Shown here: piece after piece, positions 21,951-32,689 of the stretch | Layout: each line of letters starts with the position of its first letter | Position numbering within the stretch: position 1 is the first letter of the stretch | From: Chlorops oryzae | Taxonomy: Eukaryota > Arthropoda > Insecta > Diptera > Chloropidae | DNA: 64,000 nt | Reading direction: 5' to 3' | Assembly (NCBI GenBank): GCA_020466095.1 | Contig: CM035807.1 | Location: 55,040,555 to 55,104,554, forward strand | The notes under the pieces: generated by a model | Database searches by the model: none | The model's input: only the letters and a program-made list of their open reading frames with translations | What the model was told of the DNA's origin: nothing | Made by a program: the position numbers and the translations under genes

Positions 21951-24625
21951 TTGCTGTTGTAGAACGATTTATAATTGTTGGCCGGTCATTTCTTTTCAAT
22001 CTCGAAGAGTACGATGTGTTCGATAATCCACGGGCAAGTGGATTTACATGTCTGCGCAATTTATTGAAGTATTTCTCTTTGATATTAGTGAACTCTGTTT
22101 TAACCAGTTCTACGTTGAGGTCTTTATGGATCCGTTCATTCGAAACAAACCAAGGAGCTCCTGTTATAGTCCTTAGGATCTTGGACTGTGCTCTTTGCAG
22201 GATTTCTATATTCGAAGAGCTGGCATTTCCATACAATTGTAAACCATACGTCCATATTGGTTTTATAACTTGGTTGTATAGAAGGATTTTATATTCAAGC
22301 TTTAGAGGAGAGCGGCTATTTATTAACCAGTGCAGGCTGTTGGCTTTAAGCTTCATTTGGGTTCTCTTGGCTTCAATATGCTTACGCCATGTCAGTCTTT
22401 TGTCCAAATGAATACCGAGATATGTGACTTCCTCACATTGTGGGATGCGTACATTATTAAGGAAAATGTCTGGAGAAGCTTTTCTATTGAGCGTGAAATT
22501 AATGTGTTGACATTTAGGCTCATTAATTTTGATACGCCATTTAGATAACCAGCTTTGGATTTCGCTCAAGTGATCTTGGAGCTGAGAAGTTGCGATACTT
22601 ATGTTCTTGTGCCGACTAAGTACCGCTGTGTCATCAGCAAATGTTGAAATCAATATTCTATCGTTATTTGGAATATCTGCTGTGTATACAAGGTAAAGAA
22701 AAGGCCCAACAACACTCCCTTGGGGGACTCCCGCGTTTATTTGAAAGGTTTTTGTAATAAATGAGTTATGTCTTACTTGATACGTTCTATGTTTTAAGTA
22801 TGACTCAAAGATCGCGTGAAAATTAAAGGGAAGTAATCTTCTGATTTTGTATAACAGTCTGTCATGCCAAACTTTATCGAACGCTTGTTGCACATCAAGG
22901 AATACTGCAGAGCAGTACTCCCGATTTTCATAGGCAAGTCTTATTTCATTTGTAATCCGATTTACCTGTTCAATAGTACCGTGTTGTTTTCTAAACCCGA
23001 ATTGATGTGGAGGGATAATGTTCTGCTCTTGCAGATAAGGTGTTAATTTAGCTATGAGTAACTTTTCGAATAACTTTGAGAGACAAGGCAGGAGGCTAAT
23101 TGGTCTATAAGAGGATGTTTGGGTAGGATCTTTTCCTGGCTTAGGCACCATTTTAATAACCGACCGTTTCCAATCTTTTGGGAAGTAGCTTAATAATAAT
23201 TGCATTAAATAAGACTGTTAAAAACTGTACTGCTACGAATGGTATATTTTTTAACATTTTTGGAGTGACAAGATCATGTCCCGGGGCTTTTTTGCAGACA
23301 AGTTCATTTTTTATGATACCGACAATTTCTCTTGAACTGATTTGTATGGAAATTCTACGAGTGTTTTCGGACAAAGTTGGGAGAACATGCTCAGCATTGC
23401 TCGGATTCGGTTGGAATACCTTATTGAGGTGCAAAGCAAAAACCATAGCTTTCTCTTCATCTGAGCGCGCCCATCCACTGTTGAGACACCGAACGGGTGT
23501 TTCACTCTGTACTGGGGTCTTCATAGAGCGGCTTGCCAACCACAAGGAACTACGATTTGAGCCTCTGGGCGTAAGGTTCTCGACAAAGTTGCGGGTTTTA
23601 CATTCGTTCTCCCTATTTAAACTTGCTCTTAGCTTTTTTTCTACTTCTTTTAGCTTGTTTTTGGCCAACGGAGAACGGACCCGCTGCCATTCGCGCCTGA
23701 ATCTTCGTTTTTCTGCGACGAGATTTTCAATTTCCCTATTAGAGAAGGCGTGTTTTGTTCTATATTTAGTATGAGGAGTCGATTTTTGTGCTGCTGATGC
23801 CAAATAAGAGTTAAAAACAGTTACGGCATCGTCAATATGATCAATGCATTCAATTTTATAGTTAGTATGAATATGCGCACTTATGTGCTTTTTGTATTTT
23901 AACCAATTTGTGCCTGCATCTGTTAAGCTGGGTGGGCGTTCTACTGGTTCCGGATATTTGTTCAAAACGAATACAACTGGGGAATGATCTGAGGAGAGGT
24001 CGCATGTTGCTTTTGCAGATATAAGCTCTCTTGCAATACCTTTAGTTATTCCGAAATCTAAGAGGTCTGGAATTTTTTGGAGATCTGTTGGCCAATAAGT
24101 TGGCTGTTTTGGAGATACAAAGTCTAGAGAATTGTTTTTATTGACAATTGCCTTGTATAATTGCTGACCCTTAGGATTGCACGTTCTGGAACCCCAGAAA
24201 ATGTGCTTTGCATTATAGTCTCCTGCTGCTAGGAACTTATCACCTAATGTCTTAAAGAAGTCTAAGAACATTTTTTCGGTTATGCTAAAACGAGGTGGGC
24301 AATAAATCGCCGATAAAACCAGATTTTTACCTCTCACTATTACGCAAAGCGTTGTTGCCTGAAGGAAATCATAACTGTAAGAATCTAGAATAAAATGTTG
24401 TATTCTTCTACGAATAAGTATACCCGTGCCTCCATGCGCCTTGCCATCTGGGTGGTTGGTTTGATAAAATTTATACCCGGGGATTGAGAAGAAATTTTTG
24501 TTTGTTAAATGAGTTTCAGAGAGAAGCATAACGTCAACTTCTTCCTGATTTAAGAAATTCTGAAGTTCAAGCTTATGCTTGGGTAATCCGTTCGAATTCC
24601 AGGCACAAATTTTTAGGAAATTCAT
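21928..24625 (-). pseudogene. LINE-1 ORF2: endonuclease and reverse transcriptase, one frameshift
   Basis: The ATG at 24625 overlaps the ORF1 stop as ATGA. The N-terminal part is an AP endonuclease (ICAWNSNGL, LLSETHL, GGTGILIRR, DYNAKH, SSDHSPV). RT follows (YRPISLLP, HQFGFRKQHGTIEQV, FLDVQQAFDKVWH, GVPQGSVVGPFLY, catalytic FADD near 22640). The frame changes once at about 23155-23205, within an ATTATTATTAA stretch, just before the RT core; otherwise both halves are open. Family features (endonuclease plus RT, three-knuckle ORF1, poly(A) tail) fit the Jockey clade. The enzyme nicks DNA and copies its own RNA at the target; this copy would need the frameshift bypassed. Confidence 0.92.
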
Positions 24626-26190
24626 ATTTTAGCCAAAAGTGCTGTCATTAATTGTGTTTGCATTTGCACAATTCTGTCGAGTGAGCTTTGCATTGTTTGC
24701 ATAAATTGGGACAAACTTTGAGTTAGAGTAGATATCATTGTCTCAAGACTACTGTTGTTGTTAGTAGGAGCACTAATAGGGGTCGCGGGTTTTAGTGCAT
24801 TTGCATAAGAAACTCCTGGAGTTACGGGGTTCAAATTAAGGTTGTGAGAGGAGAATGGTACCGAAACATTAATATTTTTTGTAGGATTACGAGCTGATTC
24901 TTTTTTAATGTTGATTCGTTTTTTCAGATCTTGATAAACTAGACAACCTCTGAAATTTGCAGAATGATTTCCATCGCAGTTACTACATTTAAGTAAATTG
25001 CGATCATTTTTTGATTTTTTATCACAGACTGAGCTGTGATGAAGCTCGCCACATATTACACACACGGTGCGCAATGTACAATACGATTTTGTGTGTCCAA
25101 ATTCTTGGCAGTTGGCACATTGTATGGGACCATTTCTTTTATGTGGTTCTTCTACCGTTATTTTACGATGCAACAGGAATTGCAAATTGTATATCGGATG
25201 GATTTCGTTTTTTTTTAAGTTTTAAGTTGTCCGGCAACAGATCAACTTTAAACATAGGCTGAGGAATTTTAGCTTTGTTAAATATATTTATAACCGATCT
25301 TGCGTGAAAACCATTCTCTTCTAGCGCACTCTTTATTTCGTTTGTATCAACATCTGCTTCAATACCTTTGATCACCACTGTAATACCTTTGCTACTCTTT
25401 AGCTGGTATGTGTAAAAATTTTTATTCGCTCCTTCAAACTCTTTTACAACTTTTCGGTAACTGTCTTCCGTGTTTGTTTGAATTTTAGTTTCATGGATAT
25501 TACCTCTAGTTAAGGGAACTACGTAAAAGTTGCTATTTCCTAATAAATTAGCTAATTTGGCAACAAGTGCATTCGAGCTCCGCTCGCGCAAATAGATTGG
25601 GGGCGGTTTAAATACTTTTGTGGCTGATTTTCTGTTGAATTTTCATCAGAAATTGCAGCAAGTGGAGCGAACCGATTACCAATTAGTGTTTCTTGAGAAG
25701 CAGGAGCTTCCATTTTATTAAGTTTGGCCCTGTTGTCATTTTTTCCGGAAGGGCTTCTTTTCCTCTTCGTAATATTAATATAACGGTGCATACCGATTAG
25801 CACCGCCTGCTGCTTGTTTTGCTCTTTATTCATTTCAGCAACTATTGGACTTTGTTTGGACGAATTAAGTTCAATTACATCTCTAGAAAGAGCGTCCAAA
25901 GGGGAATTTGGTAAAATACTCTTAGGAGTGTTGTTAGGGCTATTTTTCTTAACGCTTAGAGAGATTATTCCACTGGTAGAGTTCGATCTCTTTCTTTCGA
26001 ACTGGATTTTAATATTTTTGAATTGGCTTATACCTGGCTGTTCACTTGTAGACTGGTCCAGATTGTCACCATTTTGTGTAATTTCCCTACTGGGAATTAG
26101 TAAATTTTCCCTACCGGGATGTTGGTTAAGCCCAGCTTTTAACTGGTTCGTGTCGCAGCTATTGGATGGTGGACTGTGTCCGATTGGCAT
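24622..26190 (-). pseudogene. LINE-1 ORF1: Gag-like protein with three CCHC knuckles, two frameshifts
   Basis: The first ATG is at 26190, encoding MPIGHSPPSNSC. The frame breaks at about 25552-25591 and 25163-25185; between and after the breaks the text is open. The C-terminal third has three zinc knuckles in series (CANCQEFGHTKSYC, CVICGELHHSSVC, CSNCDGNHSANFRGC). The middle third resembles the C2HC-associated domain of Jockey-type ORF1 (GITVVIKGIEADVD). ORF1 binds the element RNA. The stop of ORF1 and start of ORF2 overlap by four bases. Confidence 0.88.
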
Positions 26191-26193
26191 CAC

Positions 26194-26503
26194 TTTCGGG
26201 CAGAGCAGCTAGCTGCTGCAGCAGCTGCAGAGACCGAGTGTCTCTTTCTGTCGTTCCTAGAAGTTGGACGACAACAAATAATATACGAATGTCCGTATGT
26301 ATATTCACTATACTTATCTTTATTTTGTGTTTCAAACACACAATTTACTGGTGGAGCGGCACAAAAACACTGCAGTCCTCCTTGGAGAATACTTTTGAGC
26401 TTTGCTCAAATTAATGCAGGTTGCTTAATATTTACTTTTGGTTTTTATTTATTATTGTTTACGGAGCGCGAAACTATATACTTCAGTCTTCGACAAGGGT
26501 TGC
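26194..26503 (-). promoter_or_regulatory. LINE-1 5' UTR / internal promoter region
   Basis: About 310 bp between the inferred 5' end and the ORF1 ATG. Jockey-type LINEs carry internal promoters at their 5' ends; none is proven here. The strip contains a CTGCAGC-rich palindromic patch near 26205-26230. The exact 5' end is uncertain by about 20 bp. Confidence 0.5.
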
Positions 26504-26504
26504 C

Positions 26505-26982
26505 AGACGAAATTACATTTGAAAAATTTGCAACTCTTTAAGCTCGAATTGAAGCTGTACTTAATTCACTTCCCATCTCGCCTCTAAGTACTGATCCGTC
26601 GGACCCGCTGCCATTAACTCCTGGGCATTTCCTTAGAGGCGCTCCCCTTCTGTGCATTCCAGAACCTAATAAGCACAATTTATCGCTAATCAACAGATGG
26701 GGAAAACTCAAAGTTCTTCATCATCAATTCAGCCGACGCTGCAAAGAAGAATACTTAAGAGAGCTTCAAAAAAGACACAAATGGAAATCGCCTCAATCCA
26801 ATATGAACATAGGCGATTTGGTGCTCATACGAGACGATCTGCTGCCCCCTACTGAATGGAGAAGCGGTCGAATCACCGAGCTTCATCCCGGCCGTGGTGG
26901 ATATGTACGCATAGCAACTGTCCGCACGAGCAACGGAAACTTAACGCGACCCATTACCAAATTAGTAGTCCTACCCCATTGA
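26505..26982 (+). pseudogene. BEL-1 integrase C-terminal end
   Basis: From the LINE junction the plus frame reads TFEKFATL, a TAA stop, then IEAVLNSLPISPLS, LTPGHFLRGAPLL, RWGKLKVLHHQF, LQKRHKWKSP and ends LTRPITKLVVLPH at 26982. This is the DUF5641 tail that closes BEL/Pao integrase; the BEL-2 counterpart ends LTRPIHKLCLLPT. It is the surviving 3' end of BEL-1 Pol; everything from mid-gag to here is gone. Confidence 0.88.
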
Positions 26983-27299
26983 CCACGCCCCTTTTTGCTG
27001 CTATTAAGTCAAAGCCAATTCGAACCGTCGACCACTACTATTTATTTATTTATGCATATACATTTACGCTAGATTATACTCATATTATAGTGATGCATAC
27101 TCTTATTTTCAGCCACTCTATAAATATTCATTTGTTTGAACGCGTCACTAATTCCAACTTTTCGACGGTCTGTTTTCAGATCGCACCCGTGCTAACACGC
27201 AGGCTAACACGCATGAAGCTGACGCGCTCAAAACCGCTTCCTCCTCTCTCTTAGATGAAATCATCCATGGACTCACCTTGTTACGCAAAAAGTTGGAAT

Positions 27300-27318
27300 A
27301 AATTCAAGGCCGGCGATA
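27300..27318 (+). other. BEL-1 polypurine tract
   Basis: The purine-rich AAGGCCGGCGATA abuts the 3' LTR start at 27319, in the position and style of the BEL-2 tract. Confidence 0.6.
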
Positions 27319-27721
27319 TGTCGACGCGCCTCGAATTTAATTTAAGAATAAGTAAAATGAAATATGAAATGTACTAAATTCAATACACCCCAGCTTAAGC
27401 TCTTGCATTGTACAAAATCATCTAACCACTCTTTATTTGTACAAACTCTTGCATTGTAAAAATTTATCTAAGTACTCTTTTTTGTACAAACTCTTGCATT
27501 GTATAAACTCATTTAAGGACTCTTTATTTGTACAAACTCTTTCATTGTACAAACTCTTTGCCTTATATCGACTCATATGCATCCACTCACTGTTCTCTCT
27601 CTCTCTTTGCTTTGTAAAACACTGTATAAGAAACCCTAAAACGGATAACTTTTCCATTCGCTAATAAACCATCGTTTGCTTAAATCGATCGTATTAATCA
27701 CTAAGTCAAAGATTTAGTTCA
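27319..27721 (+). repeat. BEL-1 3' LTR (403 bp)
   Basis: Begins TGTCGACGCGCCTCGAATTT and ends GATTTAGTTCA, matching 12737-13106. It is 33 bp longer because it has an extra copy of the 'TTGTACAAACTCTTGCATTG' unit. The flanking CTTTG at 27722-27726 completes the duplication. Confidence 0.92.
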
Positions 27722-27726
27722 CTTTG

Positions 27727-27837
27727 TATGTTGTTTACATAACTTAAATCTTCTACTACATTGGTGGTTTTATATTGCGGTATTCTTGAAACATTGTCAG
27801 CATCGTTACATTTATCCTTGATATATTCTATCGAATA
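27727..27837 (-). pseudogene. Ty3/gypsy pol relic (RNase H end), right of BEL-1
   Basis: The minus strand reads EYIKDKCNDADNVSRIPQ, the recognisable end of gypsy RNase H / connection domain ('IEYI.G..N.ADALSR.P'). It directly continues into the integrase relic at 12731 if BEL-1 and one CTTTG are ignored. On its other side it is interrupted by the long-TIR transposon at 27838. Confidence 0.75.
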
Positions 27838-28479
27838 ACACAGTGCGACAGTAAAAAAATCAGCTACATAAGCACCTGAGCGTTTGAAAGGTTAGCATAG
27901 TAGAAGTTCACTCCTAGCTGGATTTTGAATTATTAGTCAAACTTTTCGTTTTATGGCCACTCCCGTTTTTGGGGCGTTTTAAACAACATGCCTTCTTCGT
28001 AATGCTTATATCTCGAAAAATATTGTAGATATCACTTTTGTGTCTTCTGAAAAGTTGAAGTCGTTAAAGTGATCTACAATACACTACTATACAAAAACTT
28101 TGTTACTTTTCATCTTCAGGCCTCAATTTTAAAAATGATCAAGAAATTTCAGGTTTTTGTGTGGTTTTTTGCTTTTTTCTTGAAAATCATTGAAAAATCA
28201 ACCATAAAATGTTTTACAATAATGTAAAAAAATTTTTAACAAACAATTTCTCCAAATACATCATTGTGATCAGATGAACTTTGGATGCAGTTTTCGATAC
28301 TCTAAGAGAAACATCACTTATTCGAATTGATGTTCGGTGTTCGGTCGGAACGGAAAGTATAAATGTAATTGTTTATGTATTATAAAATAAAACATTCAAG
28401 CTAATTTAGTTTCTTTTTTTTCATTTTTTTTTTATTTCATTCTCGTTCTCACTATCGAAATCAGTTGATGTTTCCGACG

Positions 28480-29293
28480 CTCTGCTTTCATTTTCGAAAC
28501 CATAAATTTTTTGTGTCAACGAACATATTTCGCCTAACATGGCATCAAGTTTTTTGCCTTTAAGCCTTTTTTCCATGGGCATCGTTACTTGGTGGAATCG
28601 CTATCCCTGATCATCGGATTCCGTTGGTAATTGTTTTGAAAATTCGTCGATAGGGTTATTGAGAAAATGCAATTTCAAAGTCATTGATATGCCTAGAGTT
28701 TTGAACGCTTCAAGCATATTTTTGACTAGGGCTTTAAAATTTTTGTCTCGATTTTTTCCCAGAACCTTCGCAATAACGCTTTTCAATACATTCCAGGCCA
28801 AAAGCTCATTTTCGCTGAGAATGTTTTAAAAGTGCTCCTTTTTCATAAGCGTGCGTATATCCGGACCATTGAGAATTCCTATTTGAAGTATAGAATTCAC
28901 ATGATATTAATATAAATTTTCGGTGTTTAAAAATTTTTGAGTTGTTTTACCTGCTTGAATTTTTTTTTCACTGAGCTTGGGAAAATTTTTTTTAAACATT
29001 CAAAAACAGCTTCGTTTTGGCGAACAACAGTCTCAACAAACTTTTTTGTAATGCCTAACTTGATATACAACGGAGGCAGAATTATGCTGCAAGTGTTTTT
29101 TTATAAGTGGCTCCTCTAACATGTCTAGGCCTAAATCTTTCACATCGGTGACTCTTTTCTCCCAATGATGCGAATAGTGGTCGACTTTCGCTCGAGTATC
29201 CCAGCGCCAAATGAAGCAGTAAAACTTGGGCCAACCGCCCTTGATTGAAAATCTATGGTTTCGAAAATGAAAGCAGCGCATCGGAAGCATCAA
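28480..29293 (-). pseudogene. Decayed protein of an unnamed insect TE-associated family
   Basis: Minus-strand pieces in order: GGWPKFYCFIWRWDTRAKVDHY; then ILPPLYIKLGITKKFVETVV with FECLKKIFPKLSEK (other frame); then NMLEAFKTLGISMTLKLHFL, NNPIDEFSKQLPTESDDQG, a stop, and RFHQVTMPMEKR. I recall this pattern ('LPPLHIKLGLMK.FV', 'M..KLHFL.SHLD.FP', 'SDE.GERFHQDI..ME.R') from a widespread, poorly named family in insect and cnidarian genomes. Its biochemical role is unknown to me. Stops, frameshifts and loss of N-terminal parts make this copy dead. It may be the element's own gene or a captured fragment. Confidence 0.6.
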
Positions 29294-29482
29294 CTGATGT
29301 AGATAGTGAGAACAAGAGTGAAATAAAAAAAAATAAAAAAAAGGAACTAAATTAGCTTGAATGTTTTATTTTATGTTACATAAACAATTTCATTTATACT
29401 TTCCGTTCCGACCGAACACCGAACATCAATTCGAATATGTGATGTTTCTCTTAGAGTATCGAAAACTGCATCCAAAGTTCAT

Positions 29483-31887
29483 ATTTTTTTTTTTTTTGCG
29501 GGTATTTTTATATTGAATCTTCTTAATCTTAAGAACTAACAATATGTTTTCAAATCTTAAACTAGTACAAAATTTCACTACGTAAAATTAATTGTGCGGG
29601 GCTCACAGCACATTTCGTGTGTGTCGAGGAGTGTATCGCAGTGCCGGCTTTAAAACGGGGGATCGACGATGCTGTGGCAAGCAAAACAGCTTCTTCGTGG
29701 TTGGGCGGTTTGTGTCAATGTTGCTATAATTGTCGAATGTCGACGGAGCCCATATTGGGTACAATTGGCAGCCGATTGCCGTAGAATCGTGCGAGGCGAG
29801 GCTATCGACATCCGTCGTCGTATACGTCATCGACGGGGAGCACAGTCGGAGACAAATCGACAGCTCACGAGCCGTTATCGCAACGTTACCGACGGGATTA
29901 AGTCACGAATGTCGTGAACCTCGCCGCTCGCCTTGTGGTGCGTGTGTAGCGGTCGGGCGATCGTTTCTTCTTAGCCTCGAGTGCGTTGAAGTTGAGGCTA
30001 AACACCTAGCCATTTCATTTGGGTGCCGCTGGAGTCTATCCAAATAGGAATTTTTAAGACGCACTAATTCCTCTTTAACCAAAGGGATATTAAGGTCACG
30101 ATGGATATTTTCGTTCCGAATATACCATGGCGCACCTGTAATTGAACGGAGAATTTTTGATTGGCATCTTTGAATCAATTCTATACTTGAGGAACTTGCA
30201 TTACCCCATAACTGAAGGCCATATGACCATATTGGCTTTAAAATACTAGTATATAAAAGGATTTTATATTCGATTTTTAAGGGGGAACGATGATTCATTA
30301 ACCAATGAAGCTTAATAGCTTTAAGTTTCATTTGGGTTCGTTTAGCTTCAATATGTTTGCGCCATGTGAGACGTTTGTCCAAATGGATACCCAAGTAAAC
30401 AACATTGTCCGTCTCTGGTACTATTATGTTGTTTATTCTTAAAGGGGGACAGATGCCCCTTTTAAGTGTAAATGTAACATGTTTACTTTTTTGCTCGTTT
30501 ACTTTCACTCGCCATGTTCCCAACCATTTTTCAACCACTTTTAAATGCGATTGCAGGTTAGAAGTGGAAATAATCGGGCATCTATGGCGGCTTAATATGG
30601 CTGTGTCATCGGCAAAAGTGGATGTTGTAAGACTACTGTTTACAGGGAAAACTGACGTATATAGTAAATATAGGAAGGGTCCAAGAACACTTCCTTGGGG
30701 CACACCTGCTTTGATTTCTATACTTTGTGAAACAAAATCTTTATATTATATTTGACCTTAAAATTCCTATGTTTTAAGTAGGATGAAAGTATTGCATGAA
30801 CAGTAGGAGGGAGAAGATATTGAATTTTTTGAATAAGTCCTTCATGCCATACTTTGTCGAACGCTTGAGCCACGTCCAAGAATATGGCTGAGCAGTATTC
30901 TTTGTATTCAAAAGCTTTCCTTATTTCATTGGTTATGCGATTTACCTGCTCTATAGTCCCATGATTTTTACGGAAACCAAATTGGTGGTGCGGAATTATA
31001 TCCCTTTCAGAAACGAATGGAGTCAATTTGGAAAGCAGTGCTTTCTCGAAAAGTTTGGAAATACTTGGAAGAAGGCTTATCGGTCGATAAGAAGACACCA
31101 TTGTTGCATCCTTGCCTGGTTTTGGAATCATAGTTATTAAGGAGGATTTCCATGCTTGAGGGTAATATGAAAATCGAATGATCGCATTGAAAAGCTTTGT
31201 TATGAACACGATGGCAATGTATGTCATCTCAATAATCATTTTAGGAGTTATGTTGTCCATACCTGTCTGGATCGCCGACTCGTTTGAATTTACTTTGTGC
31301 GCAGTGTCAGGAGTGTTAGTGTAAGTAGCTATTTGACTATATTTTTCGGTGCTTTTACTTGTTGGTGTGGTTGTTGCGCGCTGGCTAAGCCACTGTTCGT
31401 CGCTTTGTAAGCGTTTATCAATTGACGAATTATCTTCGTTAATTACTACATAAGCATTCTTAACATTTTGAGCGCCTACAGAGTGACTACGAGATCGTTT
31501 AGAGCTTTCGCTTTGCATGCGTGCTTTTTGTATAGGTATCTAGGTACTTAGCTTGAAGCTGAGCTTCGAAAAGCAACAGCTTCAAAGCTTTTATGGTGAG
31601 TGTCTATACTAGATAGTGGTTTTGGTCGGACGCTAGTGGGAAAAATACCCAAGGCAACAACAAAGCCTAAGGGTTCTTATTTAGTTTTGGAAAAATTACT
31701 TCTCACCTTTGAATGGTCACAGCTGCTATCCTCCAACCAGATCTTGGTGTTCTTCAATTGGCCTTTCGCTTATGGTGGCTCTCGACCAGCAATATCGGTG
31801 ATATTCGGGTTATTTTACTTTTTGTTTAAACAAACTTTCCCAGCGCGAAAACTGACGTCTACGCGGCGAGGTGACCAGCTTTTGATT
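29483..31887 (-). mobile_element. LINE-2 (Jockey-like), internally deleted, TSD GTTCAT
   Basis: The poly(A) end is the T run at about 29485-29499 and the 5' end is near 31887. GTTCAT flanks it at 29477-29482 and 31888-31893, and the long-TIR transposon arm resumes exactly across it. ORF1 start and RT are present; most of ORF1 and all of the endonuclease are missing. It belongs to the same broad group as LINE-1 (shared HGTIEQVNRITNEIR) but is a distinct family. Confidence 0.9.
29903..31518 (-). pseudogene. LINE-2 fused ORF1-RT frame with one frameshift
   Basis: The ATG at 31518 starts MQSESSKRSRSHSVGAQNVK, a typical basic ORF1 N-terminus. After about 90 residues the same frame passes into RT text (GMDNITPKMI, YRPISLLPSISKLFEK, FLDVAQAFDKVWHEG). 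The frame breaks at about 30718-30730 and continues in another frame with PQGSVLGPFLYLLY, catalytic FADD and the C-terminal part to 29903. The endonuclease and zinc knuckles are deleted between ORF1 and RT, and the junction is in frame. Such a copy could move only by borrowing functions. Confidence 0.85.
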
Positions 31888-32340
31888 GTTCATCTGATCA
31901 CAATGATGTATTTGGAGAAGTTGTTTGTTAAAAATTTTTTTACATTATTGTAAAACATTTTATGGTTGATTTTTCAATGATTTTCAAGAAAAAAGCAAAC
32001 AACCACGCAAAAACCTGAAATTTCTTGATCATTTTTAAAATTGAGGCCTGAAGATGAAAAGTTTACAAAGTTTTTGTATAGTAGTGTATTGTAGATCACT
32101 TTAAGGACTTCAACTTCTCAGAAGACACAAAAGTGATATCTCCAATATTTTTCGAGATAAAAGCATTACGAAGAAGGCATGTTGTTTAAAACACCACAAT
32201 AATGGGAGTGGCCATAAAACGAAAAGTTTGAGTAATAATTCAAACTCCAGCTAAGAGTGAACTTCTACTATGCTAACCTTTGAAACGCTCTGGTGCGTAT
32301 GTAGCTGATTTTTAGAAAGTTGAAAATTGTGTCACTGTGT

Positions 32341-32689
32341 TAGTAAACAAAGACTTGGTCATCTGATATCACTAGTTGTTTTGTTGTATGAATTTTTACT
32401 TTAGTACAATAGGCCCTCACAACTGGTGGCAGTAGGGTGAACACAATCCAATGGTCCCCCACCCCAGACTCAACAGCTTGCTCGAACGAACCTATATACC
32501 AGTAATGCGAGTGCTCCCATTCCTGCCGCAATAAGACCATTTAAGGGATTGTCTGGCTTAGACTTGCAAAAATTGAAATATTCTGGATCTGATTAGGTTA
32601 CACGAAAGGTGCAATAGCAAGCTTTAATAAAATTATGTCAGAAGGCGTCAAAAGTATTACTCATTTACAATTACGTTGGGCGCCAATTA
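32341..32689 (-). other. Leader/deleted part of the split Ty3/gypsy relic
   Basis: About 350 bp between the TA flank of the long-TIR transposon and a primer-site candidate. On the minus strand it should hold leader, gag and RT if the gypsy element were complete, but only ~350 bp are present. The gypsy copy had therefore probably lost gag-RT. No domain is recognised in it. Confidence 0.4.
32674..32685 (-). promoter_or_regulatory. Retroelement primer-site candidate TGGCGCCCAACG
   Basis: The minus strand reads GCGTAACATAATTGGCGCCC AACG, i.e. an LTR-like CA end, four bases, then TGGCGCCCAACG. That 12-mer is the start of a tRNA-Lys-type primer site used by several Ty3/gypsy elements and retroviruses. 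It would make 32690 the internal boundary of a minus-strand 5' LTR. Confidence 0.55.

Larger units (their letters stand above)
21484..26503 (-). mobile_element. Jockey-like LINE-1, near full length (about 5.0 kb)
   Basis: A T run at about 21484-21508 is the poly(A) tail of a minus-strand LINE. Reading leftward from about 26500 there is a 5' UTR, ORF1 (26190-24622), ORF2 with endonuclease and RT (24625-21928) and a 3' UTR. The 5' boundary is inferred from where BEL-1 integrase coding resumes (about 26505). No target duplication is visible, because the left flank is BEL-2 LTR and the right flank is BEL-1 integrase. Confidence 0.92.
12737..27721 (+). mobile_element. BEL/Pao element 1 (outer), heavily interrupted
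   Basis: Two LTRs, PBS, a gag N-terminal part and an integrase C-terminal part in the same orientation, with an exact 5-bp duplication outside, define one insertion. Its own remaining DNA is 12737-15514 and about 26505-27721. BEL-2 (from 15515) and LINE-1 (to about 26503) fill the middle. The rest of gag, protease, RT, RNase H and most of integrase are absent, so a deletion accompanied or followed the inner insertions. Confidence 0.9.
27838..32340 (-). mobile_element. DNA transposon with ~650-bp terminal inverted repeats, TA duplication
   Basis: Left end ACACAGTG...AAATCAGCTACATA and right end inverse (...CACTGTGT) with dinucleotide TA on both sides (27836-27837, 32341-32342). The left arm, 27838 to about 28510, pairs with about 29240-29482 plus 31888-32340; the right arm is split by LINE-2. 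Without LINE-2 the element is about 2.1 kb. The interior carries remnants of a TE-associated protein on the minus strand. A TA duplication suggests the Tc1/mariner group, but the protein does not look like a DDE transposase, so the family is unresolved. Confidence 0.82.

Noticed and set aside
23178..23774. 198-codon plus-strand frame opposite LINE-1 ORF2
   Set aside because: Antisense shadow of the endonuclease/RT linker; no similarity to known proteins.
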